A stretch of 20,115 nt of DNA, from positions 1 through 20,115 of the IMG/VR virus record IMGVR_UViG_3300037628_000315; one strand, given 5' to 3'. This stretch comes from a virus. Below, piece after piece: positions 14,425 to 19,619 of the stretch. Both the position numbers and the translations under genes were made by a program. Numbering within the stretch: position 1 is the first letter of the stretch; every line of letters starts with the position of its first letter. Under the pieces are notes generated by a model. It searched no databases. It was not told the DNA's origin and was given only the letters and a program-made list of their open reading frames with translations.

Positions 14425-14441
14425 GAGTTAAGGGTGATTAG

Positions 14442-14618
14442 TTATGTGAACAACCCTTTTATCATTTGCCACGTTGTTTTAACCGTTCCATCTTTATTAA
14501 AAGCATTTGGGTTCATCGATATAGCCTCTTTCTTATATTCATTAAACATCGCTATCCTTTCTTCCTTCGTTGCGCCTTCAGGAATTGGTTTTAATGGTGG
14601 AAAATATGATCTAGCCAT
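14442..14618 (-). CDS. Small conserved-looking phage protein, 58 aa
   Basis: The start ATG at 14618 is preceded by AAAAGGAGCGTTAACT, an excellent ribosome binding site. The stop TAA is at 14442-14444. The product MARSYFPPLKPIPEGATKEE continues with an amphipathic helix (RIAMFNEYKKEAISMN) and ends DGTVKTTWQMIKGLFT. Composition and the gap it fills between neighbours support a real gene. The PIPEGATKEER phrase suggests a proline-rich N-terminus followed by a helical pair. The function is unknown. The promoter at 14396-14424 lies just beyond its stop codon. Confidence 0.75.
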   Translation of the reverse strand: MARSYFPPLKPIPEGATKEERIAMFNEYKKEAISMNPNAFNKDGTVKTTWQMIKGLFT

Positions 14619-14636
14619 AGTTAACGCTCCTTTTAT

Positions 14637-14918
14637 TTAATCCCCAAGCAATCGATACTTAACACCAATAGCATTAAGTCCTCTATCATCCATAGCAAAA
14701 CTGCTAACGTGCAGAAAAAACACACTGACAGGCGAGGCGTTCAGACCCCACCCAGCCTCTACTATGCCTAGCGGGTTCGCCCACTGCCCTTGGTACTCCT
14801 CGGCCTCAACTGTTAGCCTGTCGCTACGCTCATCATGAACAGCTATAGCAACGTCTAGGTAGCCCCCTGCGTAAGCACCACCAGAGCAAAGCATTAATAA
14901 TAAAATTAGTTTTTTCAT
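14637..14918 (-). CDS. Secreted/periplasmic small phage protein with signal peptide, 93 aa
   Basis: Residues 1-17 are a clear signal peptide (MKKLILLLMLCSGGAYA) with an AYA cleavage site before GGYLDVAIAVHDE. A cysteine at position 11 is in the hydrophobic core and does not form a good lipobox. The mature part, about 76 residues, has alternating beta-strands (VEAGWGLNASPVSVFFLHVS) like a short outer-membrane or periplasmic beta-protein. Similar proteins occur in many phage genomes without a known role. It starts at ATG 14918 after AAAGGATTAATAA. A role in modifying the infected cell surface is speculative. Confidence 0.78.
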   Translation of the reverse strand: MKKLILLLMLCSGGAYAGGYLDVAIAVHDERSDRLTVEAEEYQGQWANPLGIVEAGWGLNASPVSVFFLHVSSFAMDDRGLNAIGVKYRLLGD

Positions 14919-14950
14919 TTATTAATCCTTTAATTAATTGTTATAGAGAA

Positions 14951-15373
14951 CTACCAGCTCATTCTTGGAGGCACTACATCTTCATTACCGTCATATTCAG
15001 TTATTTCAAACTCGGCCCCGTCCGGTATCTCTTCGATTGCTAATTTTGCGCAATGTCCGTTAGCCTTTTCACCGAGCCTTTCAATCACTTCTATTAAGTC
15101 TGGATCTGATCTATTTTTATCGCCATAAAAAGATTCATAGAAAAAATTATCATCCGGTATTTTTTTCACCTTCTCGCCGAGGTCAGCATTTGAGGAAATC
15201 AAAAATATTCCTTTAAATTCAGATAACGTTGAAATATCATTAATTCGTTTATATCCGCCGCCTTCAAGCTCTTCATACCACGTAAGATTGATTCCTTTTT
15301 TCTTTCTATACTCATGTTCCGCAGTAGGGCTTAAACTAAACCCACCAAAGCAATTGTTATAAGCTACTTTCAT
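14951..15373 (-). CDS. Conserved phage protein of unknown function, 140 aa
   Basis: The start KVAYNNCFGGFSLSPTAEHE and the C-terminal block DPDLIEVIERLGEKANG, AKLAIEEIPDGAEFEITEYD, ending VVPPRMSW, are a pattern shared by many phage and some viral proteins; no function is known. Start ATG 15373 follows GGAGAAATGAA. A six-codon leader frame (MDKLEK) ends one base before the start codon, and the same leader is present before the next upstream gene. Confidence 0.85.
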   Translation of the reverse strand: MKVAYNNCFGGFSLSPTAEHEYRKKKGINLTWYEELEGGGYKRINDISTLSEFKGIFLISSNADLGEKVKKIPDDNFFYESFYGDKNRSDPDLIEVIERLGEKANGHCAKLAIEEIPDGAEFEITEYDGNEDVVPPRMSW

Positions 15374-15406
15374 TTCATTTCTCCAATTTATCCATTTTTA
15401 CCTTCG
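15370..15406 (-). repeat. 37-base direct repeat, copy 1: leader with six-codon reading frame
   Basis: It is identical to 15661-15697. On the minus strand it reads AAGG, then ATG GAT AAA TTG GAG AAA TGA (15395-15375, peptide MDKLEK), then the gene start one base later. The GGAG of the leader codons serves as the Shine-Dalgarno of the main gene. Confidence 0.9.
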
Positions 15407-15418
15407 TTAAGTATGGGG

Positions 15419-15664
15419 TTATGGGTCTAGTTCATTAACGGCCTCGACTTCAAATCTAGGGTCGTACTCTGTGAAAAAATTGACCGCGTGTATTTTCCCA
15501 TTTGCATCTTCAACATAAACCGTAAACTCCATATCACTAGCTTCATCAATTTGATGCTCTTGTTCTGCGAAGCCTTTAGCAACTTCCTCGATAACGTCCG
15601 CATCATCAATATCATAAAAAGCAACGGGATCAACAAGTTCATTCTTATAAAATCCGACTCTCAT
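15419..15664 (-). CDS. Acidic hypothetical phage protein, 81 aa
   Basis: A strongly acidic protein (MRVGFYKNELVDPVAFYDID; EQEHQIDEASDMEF) with a beta-rich C-terminal half (FTVYVEDANGKIHAVNFFTE). Start ATG 15664 lies behind the second copy of the 37-base leader repeat, directly downstream of the SSB gene. The high acidic content is reminiscent of DNA-mimic or anti-host proteins, but no such family is recognised. Confidence 0.65.
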   Translation of the reverse strand: MRVGFYKNELVDPVAFYDIDDADVIEEVAKGFAEQEHQIDEASDMEFTVYVEDANGKIHAVNFFTEYDPRFEVEAVNELDP

Positions 15665-15697
15665 TTCATTTCTCCAATTTATCCATTTTTACCTTCG
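15661..15697 (-). repeat. 37-base direct repeat, copy 2: leader with six-codon reading frame
   Basis: It is identical to 15370-15406 and precedes the 81-residue gene. The leader frame MDKLEK lies at 15686-15666 on the minus strand and stops one base before ATG 15664. Confidence 0.9.
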
Positions 15698-15711
15698 CCG
15701 TTTTCGTTATA

Positions 15712-16179
15712 TCAAAATGGAAATTCATCATCGAAATTATCAGGCCCTTGCGCCATTGATCCGCCGCTCATTTGCTGTGGTTGCTGAGGATGAAACCCTT
15801 GGTTGTTTTGAGATCCTTGGCCCGATTGATTCTGACCGCCCTTACTGTCTAACATTTGGAGTTCTCGCCCTACAATTTCGGTAGAATATTTGTCTTGGCC
15901 GGTTTCCTTGTCCTGCCATTTTCGGGTTCTTAGAGATCCCTCAACGTAAATCTTTGAGCCTTTCTTTAAATACTGAGCTACAATTTCGGCAACTTTTCCG
16001 AAGAATACGACCCTGACATATTCAGTGTTATCAACTACATCCCCGGTGTTTTTATCTTTGTAGCTATCATTTAAAGCCAGCCTTATGTTGGCAACCTGCG
16101 TGCCATTTGGCATTGCTTTAATTTCTGGATCAGCGCATAAATTGCCAATGCTGATTGTTTTATTGATACCTTTACTCAT
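15712..16179 (-). CDS. ssb: Single-stranded DNA-binding protein, 155 aa
   Basis: The OB-fold occupies residues 1-110: NKTISIGNLCADPEIKAMPN, then NTEYVRVVFFGKVAEIVAQY, GSKIYVEGSLRTRKWQDKET. These are the usual bacterial SSB strands, including the GNL start and the EGSLRTRKWQDK segment. Residues 111-145 are a flexible glutamine/glycine-rich linker. The C-terminal tip DNFDDEFPF is the acidic hydrophobic tail that recruits replication and recombination partners. It lies two bases downstream of the Rad52-like gene, so the two probably act together in phage recombination. Start ATG 16179 follows TTGGAGAATTAAA. Confidence 0.95.
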   Translation of the reverse strand: MSKGINKTISIGNLCADPEIKAMPNGTQVANIRLALNDSYKDKNTGDVVDNTEYVRVVFFGKVAEIVAQYLKKGSKIYVEGSLRTRKWQDKETGQDKYSTEIVGRELQMLDSKGGQNQSGQGSQNNQGFHPQQPQQMSGGSMAQGPDNFDDEFPF

Positions 16180-16180
16180 T

Positions 16181-16786
16181 TTAATTCTCCAAGTATTTTC
16201 TAACTTTAACTTCTGTTATGCTTAATTTGCTGGCGATTTGAGCAATACTTGCTCCTTTGTCATGGCCGTCTTTTATTCTGGCTATAATCTCTTCCGCTAA
16301 TTCATCGTTATCAAACGAATCCCCAGCAATTAGCTCGCCTTCCTTGTGCCAAAGGTCTAAGGCCAAGCCAAATCTCATTCCAGCGTTCCTTAGCGCGTCT
16401 CCAATTCGTTCTTTCATAGCATCGCCGCCAGTCTTACCACCAGCATCACCACAACCTATTCTTGTGACTCCGCAAACAGTGAGCTTTATCCATAGTAAAC
16501 CGTCCCTATCTGTCGCAGGTAGGCCGTTCTCTAATGCCATTGGCTCCCAATTCCATAAAGGGTCCACGTCAAGCAGGCGGGCAGTGAGAGCCGCGTGGCC
16601 AACATAATCAAGATGTATGACCTTCGGGTGATGCCATCCACCGCAAATCACGCAACGAACCCCGGCCTTAAAATCAGCTCTGACCTCTTCGGTCTGCTTT
16701 TTTGTAGGCTTAGGCAGCTTCCCAATGAAATTATCTGGAAATGGCTCTCTAAGCTTATCAAGACCCTCTAAAATTCCGTCGTCCAT
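16181..16786 (-). CDS. Rad52-like single-strand annealing protein, 201 aa
   Basis: Single-strand annealing recombinase of the Rad52/22 (Sak-like) type. Residues 58-145 contain HLDYVGHAALTARLLDVDPL, NWEPMA, LWIKLTVCGVTRIGCGDAGG, GGDAMKERIGDALRNAGMRF and GLALDLWHK; the DALRNAGMRFG helix is the conserved end of Rad52-type domains. Residues 45-53 hold CVICGGWHH, a possible metal-binding addition before the domain. Residues 178-201 look like a small helix-turn-helix (ASIAQIASKLSITEVKVRKY). The SSB gene follows after one base, the usual pairing for phage annealing systems. It overlaps the upstream gene by 19 bases. Confidence 0.83.
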   Translation of the reverse strand: MDDGILEGLDKLREPFPDNFIGKLPKPTKKQTEEVRADFKAGVRCVICGGWHHPKVIHLDYVGHAALTARLLDVDPLWNWEPMALENGLPATDRDGLLWIKLTVCGVTRIGCGDAGGKTGGDAMKERIGDALRNAGMRFGLALDLWHKEGELIAGDSFDNDELAEEIIARIKDGHDKGASIAQIASKLSITEVKVRKYLEN

Positions 16787-17109
16787 ATTTCCTCTTTAAT
16801 ATATCTATAAGTTTCAGGTAGTGTTAATTCTAAAATGTGTAGAATCCCAGGCTCATCAAGTATCGGTTTTAAGCCAAAACAATCCTCCGCCTCAACCATT
16901 AAATCGATATCTTCAGCTAAATATATAGCGATCATATACCCAGCTCTTTCCAATGAATCATGGACTCTCTTGTATTTTACTTTTTTGCCTTTCTCGAATG
17001 AGTTATACAAATCAGCTTGACTATCTTGCGTTTGATCTCGAAGAAAGAACCATAGGCCCAAGCTGTTCCAGCTATTAATAAGGGCTAAATATTCGCCTCT
17101 ATGGTCCAT
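16768..17109 (-). CDS. Hypothetical phage early protein, 113 aa
   Basis: I place the start at ATG 17109, behind GGCAGGGAGATACG, rather than at the upstream ATG 17163, whose extra 18 residues would run through the small gene at 17099-17245 in another frame. The protein begins MDHRGEYLALINSWNSLGLW and contains a mixed helical region (VHDSLERAGYMIAIYLAEDI), ending with LPETYRYIKEEIWTTEF. No family is recognised. Its end overlaps the Rad52-like gene by 19 bases. Confidence 0.65.
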   Translation of the reverse strand: MDHRGEYLALINSWNSLGLWFFLRDQTQDSQADLYNSFEKGKKVKYKRVHDSLERAGYMIAIYLAEDIDLMVEAEDCFGLKPILDEPGILHILELTLPETYRYIKEEIWTTEF

Positions 17110-17245
17110 CGTATCTCCCTGCCTCAATTTCGCACTGCTCATACCCGTGTGCATAACCGTCAATAAAATACAGCGATCCTTCTACAAAATTAGGGCCGAC
17201 AATGCCCGCAAAATACCCGCCTAGCCACTCTAAGAAGTTAATCAA
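17099..17245 (-). CDS. Small phage protein with TTG start, 48 aa
   Basis: On the minus strand CAGGAGGGTTTTAC precedes TTG 17245-17243, giving a consensus ribosome binding site at good spacing. The product INFLEWLGGYFAGIVGPNFV continues with EGSLYFIDGYAHGYEQCEIE and ends AGRYDGP. It overlaps the upstream gene by 8 bases and the next gene start by 11 bases, exactly filling the apparent gap. The aromatic GYFxG and DGYAHGYEQ phrases give it a protein-like rather than random character. The function is unknown. The non-ATG start makes it easy to miss. Confidence 0.7.
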   Translation of the reverse strand: MINFLEWLGGYFAGIVGPNFVEGSLYFIDGYAHGYEQCEIEAGRYDGP

Positions 17246-17624
17246 GTAAAACCCTCCTGTAATTGTTTTCGTTGCTTAATCGATTTACAAAAAAACCGGT
17301 AATTTTATCCTTGAAAATCTCTTTATTCTGAGACACAAAAAGACTAAAAGCCCCGATAGATATTGAATCTTTATAGAAATCATCCAACTCTAAATCCATT
17401 ATCTCGCATCCGAAATCGATAATAAGAGCCTTGTTTTCGCACCCTAAAATTGCCTCGGCATCGCTGATAACTGAATTAACAAATGGACATGCGCGGTGAT
17501 TCATGGCTTCTAATTGAATGCATTGAGAGTCCATTCCTTCCCCTATTTGAGATTCGCAAGCGTTACATTCAGGCCGTGCAATAAAGGCCGCATCGTGTAT
17601 ATCCCAGAGATCAATATAGTTCAT
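17238..17624 (-). CDS. Cysteine-containing hypothetical protein, first gene of the leftward operon, 128 aa
   Basis: The frame is open from ATG 17714 (158 aa), but I choose ATG 17624 (MNYIDLWDIHDAAFIARPEC) because a promoter lies at 17655-17683, inside the longer version. The ribosome binding site is weak (GGCGGAAAC). C20 and C23 (CNAC), C35 and C46 could bind a metal. The C-terminal half includes DSISIGAFSLFVSQNKEIF. The last codons AGG AGG GTT double as the ribosome binding site of the TTG gene that follows. No family is recognised. Confidence 0.68.
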   Translation of the reverse strand: MNYIDLWDIHDAAFIARPECNACESQIGEGMDSQCIQLEAMNHRACPFVNSVISDAEAILGCENKALIIDFGCEIMDLELDDFYKDSISIGAFSLFVSQNKEIFKDKITGFFVNRLSNENNYRRVLLD

Positions 17625-17645
17625 GTTTCCGCCGTTGTTTGTTTC

Positions 17646-17683
17646 GATAGATCTAATGTAGCAAAAGATAACGTACGCGTCAA
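17646..17683 (-). promoter_or_regulatory. Leftward early promoter with operator-like AGATCT palindrome
   Basis: On the minus strand TTGACG (17683-17678) is followed after 17 bases by TACATT (17660-17655). The sequence ATTAGATCTATC (17657-17646) covers the end of the -10 box and the expected start of transcription. The -35 sequence, the spacer length, the TTGC before the -10 box and the TTAGATCTA core all match the promoter at 14396-14424. Confidence 0.6.
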
Positions 17684-17707
17684 CAATAAACTCAAAGAAA
17701 CCATATA

Positions 17708-17736
17708 TTGACAAGATCCATATAGTAGCATAAGCT
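17708..17736 (+). promoter_or_regulatory. Possible rightward early promoter
   Basis: A consensus -35 box TTGACA at 17708-17713 stands 17 bases before TAAGCT (17731-17736), which is a poor -10 match. It lies 27 bases upstream of the GTG start at 17764, facing the leftward promoter. The -35 match makes a regulated, activator-dependent promoter possible. Confidence 0.42.
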
Positions 17737-17763
17737 TTCTACAATCAATCACGGAGGCATAAA

Positions 17764-17979
17764 GTGGAAGTCAATAAAGTGCTTTACACCACACGCGAAG
17801 CTAGCATCTATTTAGGTTACTCAATGACCACAATAAGAAGTAGCAGAAGAACCGGCTATTTGGGCGATGTAGAAGCCCCTAAGCATCTAAAACTAGGAGA
17901 GTCAAAAAAAAGCCACGTTAGGTACGAAAAAAAAGAGCTTGACGCGTGGATAGCTCGAATTAAAGAGCAGATATTTTAA
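17764..17979 (+). CDS. AlpA/excisionase-like helix-turn-helix protein, 71 aa
   Basis: The start is GTG 17764 behind ACGGAGGCATAAA. The protein reads YTTREASIYLGYSMTTIRSS, the TxxEAxxYLGxSxxTIRxxxR pattern of MerR/AlpA-type winged helix-turn-helix proteins (HTH_17). A wing and C-terminal helix follow (SHVRYEKKELDAWIARIKEQ). Proteins of this size act as phage excisionases or early transcription regulators. As the first gene of the rightward operon facing the leftward promoter, it is the best candidate for a ligand of the AGATCT sites, but this is inference. Its last codons form copy 1 of a 32-base direct repeat. Confidence 0.82.
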   Translation: MEVNKVLYTTREASIYLGYSMTTIRSSRRTGYLGDVEAPKHLKLGESKKSHVRYEKKELDAWIARIKEQIF

Positions 17980-17987
17980 CCATTAAT
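17956..17987 (+). repeat. 32-base direct repeat, copy 1
   Basis: Covers the last codons and stop of the HTH gene (CGAATTAAAGAGCAGATATT and on). Copy 2 at 18190-18221 matches in 31 of 32 bases. Confidence 0.95.
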
Positions 17988-17999
17988 GGGAGATTAAAA

Positions 18000-18188
18000 A
18001 TGAGCAAAGAAGATTTATACAACATGGATTTACATGAAGAAACTGAGCTGTGGCGTGGGTGCTGTGTTATGCGTGTGCCTGGAGGCTGGTTATATAGATT
18101 TGAAAACGAGCAAGCAGGCGGACACTGGACAACATCAACAGCCTTTGTCCCGAACGACGACCCTAAAATAGAAATAACCCAATTATAA
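18000..18188 (+). CDS. Small conserved phage protein, 62 aa
   Basis: Starts at ATG 18000 after GGGAGATTAAAA. It contains ELWRGCCVMRVPGGWLYRFE (residues 16-35) and HWTTSTAFVPNDD (residues 41-53), a pattern found in small early proteins of many phages with unknown function; the fold is probably a small beta-sheet. The gene is bracketed by the two copies of the 32-base repeat, as if inserted as a unit between the HTH gene and the next gene. Confidence 0.75.
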   Translation: MSKEDLYNMDLHEETELWRGCCVMRVPGGWLYRFENEQAGGHWTTSTAFVPNDDPKIEITQL

Positions 18189-18189
18189 A

Positions 18190-18221
18190 CGAATTAAAGA
18201 GCAGATATTTTAACTATTAAT
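18190..18221 (+). repeat. 32-base direct repeat, copy 2
   Basis: A non-coding copy of the 3' end of the HTH gene, placed directly after the 62-residue gene. The single difference from 17956-17987 is T for C at 18215. Confidence 0.95.
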
Positions 18222-18242
18222 AAACAGGAAGGAGAACAGAAA

Positions 18243-18599
18243 ATGGCTAAGTATGATTTTAAAAGCGCTAAAAGATACATTCAAATGCACTCTGATTTAA
18301 TTTCATCTGCAACTATGGGAATGCATGAGGATTGGTTCTGGACAGCTGAAAACATTTATGAGGATGATAAATTTTCTGTTGATTTAGATGAAAAAGACCT
18401 AACGATTGCAGGTCTTAGAGGAAGCGATTGGGCTACCCCAATGCTAGAAATTGAATTCAAAGACGGTACTAGCGTCAAGAAGGACTGTTTTATAGGGGCC
18501 GTTGGAGGACAAAAACCCGAGTGGTTTAAATTGGGATGTTTGTCCCAGCCCGTACAGGATGCCAGAGAGGGAGTGAAGCTATTAGGTCTGGACGCATAA
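18243..18599 (+). CDS. Conserved phage protein of unknown function, 118 aa
   Basis: ATG 18243 is preceded by AGGAAGGAGAACAGAAA. The first half has KSAKRYIQMHSDLISSATMG then MHEDWFWTAENIYEDD, a phrase common in phage early proteins. The second half is beta-rich (TIAGLRGSDWATPMLEIEF) and contains VGGQKPEWFKLGCLS. No catalytic motif is recognised. It is followed by a copy of the border sequence ATAACCCAATTA-TAAAC that also ends the 62-residue gene. Confidence 0.75.
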   Translation: MAKYDFKSAKRYIQMHSDLISSATMGMHEDWFWTAENIYEDDKFSVDLDEKDLTIAGLRGSDWATPMLEIEFKDGTSVKKDCFIGAVGGQKPEWFKLGCLSQPVQDAREGVKLLGLDA

Positions 18600-18624
18600 C
18601 CCAATTAATAAACAGGAGAACAGA

Positions 18625-18828
18625 ATGCTAGTTAAAGAGCTAATAGAGTTTTTACAAAAACAACCGCAGGATATAAAAGTTGCGTATAGGCTTTGCAGCG
18701 AGCAATGCTTGCTGCAAAGCGAGGAAATCGAAATCGTTGATCTATGTCACCCAAGAGATGATGGGTGGGTACAAAATAAAAGACGAGATAAGCCAACAGA
18801 AACTTATTTATTGTTACCAGGTAATTAG
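18625..18828 (+). CDS. Small conserved phage protein, 67 aa, with a strong internal hairpin in its gene
   Basis: ATG 18625 is preceded by ACAGGAGAACAGA. The sequence LVKELIEFLQKQPQDIKVAY then LCHPRDDGWVQNKRR and YLLLPGN is a pattern of small phage proteins of unknown function, with a helix followed by a three-stranded sheet likely. Three cysteines (C24, C28, C41) are present. Codons for LCSEQCLLQSE coincide with a 13-base-pair hairpin at 18690-18720. Confidence 0.72.
   Translation: MLVKELIEFLQKQPQDIKVAYRLCSEQCLLQSEEIEIVDLCHPRDDGWVQNKRRDKPTETYLLLPGN
18690..18720 (+). other. Strong intragenic hairpin, 13 base pairs
   Basis: GCTTTGCAGCGAG (18690-18702) pairs with CTTGCTGCAAAGC (18708-18720) around a five-base loop CAATG; one pair is G-U. 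No T-tract follows. Confidence 0.85.
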
Positions 18829-18885
18829 CCTTATAACCCCCACTAGTCCATGTTAAGTGATTTGTTATATTTTAGGAGATGAGTT

Positions 18886-19047
18886 ATGCAGCCAATGGGT
18901 AGGAAAAGCATACAGCTCCCTGACGCCAAGCATAAGCCAAAAGATAATGGTAAGAATTTAATTGGATGGTGGGAAGATATGGGTAGCGAGAACAAAAAGG
19001 CTGAGAGACAACAATCAAAAAAAGATATAGAGAAAGAAATAGAGTAA
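18886..19047 (+). CDS. Small highly charged phage protein, 53 aa
   Basis: ATG 18886 follows TTTTAGGAGATGAGTT, a consensus ribosome binding site; the stop TAA is at 19045-19047. The product MQPMGRKSIQLPDAKHKPKD continues with NGKNLIGWWEDMGSE and ends in a lysine/glutamate-rich helix (KAERQQSKKDIEKEIE). It is probably disordered with a C-terminal coil. The strong ribosome binding site and the fit between neighbours support it as a gene; the function is unknown. Confidence 0.72.
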   Translation: MQPMGRKSIQLPDAKHKPKDNGKNLIGWWEDMGSENKKAERQQSKKDIEKEIE

Positions 19048-19052
19048 ATATT

Positions 19053-19337
19053 ATGGAAATTAATGAGCGATTTGATGCGGTAGAAGGCGATTATGCAAAG
19101 TTTGACTTAGTAGAAGCAAAAAGAAGCCAGCGCCCGGACCTGCATGCTTTGTTACTGCTAGACGAACTATTCCCGAACCCAGGCAGAGATATTATTCGTT
19201 CAGCTGCCCATAGTGAAATATGGCTTGATGTCGAGGGGGAAAAGCTGAACGATTTAACGGACCCTCAAATCCTGGAGCTCGCTAGATGCGGCGTTAGATA
19301 CGATAGCGAGAACGACTACCTAATTATGTTTGTTTAG
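19053..19337 (+). CDS. Conserved phage protein of unknown function, 94 aa
   Basis: Starts at ATG 19053, five bases after the previous stop, with only a weak ribosome binding site (AGAGTAAAT), so it may be coupled to the preceding gene. It contains PDLHALLLLDELFPNPGRDI (residues 28-47), HSEIWLDVEGEKL and a C-terminus RCGVRYDSENDYLIMFV, a pattern present in small early proteins of many phages. No function is known. It is the last gene before the cro-like promoter. Confidence 0.8.
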   Translation: MEINERFDAVEGDYAKFDLVEAKRSQRPDLHALLLLDELFPNPGRDIIRSAAHSEIWLDVEGEKLNDLTDPQILELARCGVRYDSENDYLIMFV

Positions 19338-19366
19338 CCGTAGAGTAAAAAGATAATCTAAGACGG

Positions 19367-19397
19367 TTGACATAATATAATCCGTTAGGTATTATAT
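19367..19397 (+). promoter_or_regulatory. Near-consensus promoter of the cro-like/replication operon with inverted repeat
   Basis: TTGACA (19367-19372), 17 bases, TATTAT (19390-19395). The inverted repeat ATATAAT (19375-19381) / ATTATAT (19391-19397) overlaps the spacer and -10 box and could be a repressor site. Transcription should start near 19402. Confidence 0.78.
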
Positions 19398-19431
19398 ATC
19401 CCTGCTAACAAAATAAATTAGAGGCACTGAT

Positions 19432-19599
19432 TTGAAGATATTAGAACACATAAAGAAGCATTATAACGGCAATCAAGCCGCGTTTGCTCGATCCCACGGC
19501 GTACTACCTCAACAGGTCACAAAGTGGGTCAACATGAAATGCGTAGTCGTTAATGGGGTTCTCTACTCACCCAGGCGAGAATTGAGAAATAGCGCTTAG
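19432..19599 (+). CDS. Cro-like helix-turn-helix repressor, TTG start, 55 aa
   Basis: The start TTG 19432 follows GAGGCACTGA; no in-frame ATG gives a complete protein. The sequence HIKKHYNGNQAAFARSHGVL then PQQVTKWVNMKCVVVNGVLY, SPRREL has the Q-AAFA-x(4)-V-x-QQVTKW helix-turn-helix of Cro and related small phage repressors, and the C-terminal VVVNGVLYSPRREL matches the dimer strand of that class. The gene lies behind a strong promoter and directly before the replication gene, the cro position in lambda-like phages. No CI partner is found in the window. Confidence 0.85.
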   Translation: MKILEHIKKHYNGNQAAFARSHGVLPQQVTKWVNMKCVVVNGVLYSPRRELRNSA

Positions 19600-19619
19600 C
19601 CCGAGTTATAGGAGAATAA

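Noticed and set aside
17164-17714. Longer version of the first leftward gene starting at 17714 and of the next gene starting at 17163
   Set aside because: The longer starts run through a promoter and through the better-supported 48-residue gene, respectively; internal ATGs at 17624 and 17109 fit the signals better.
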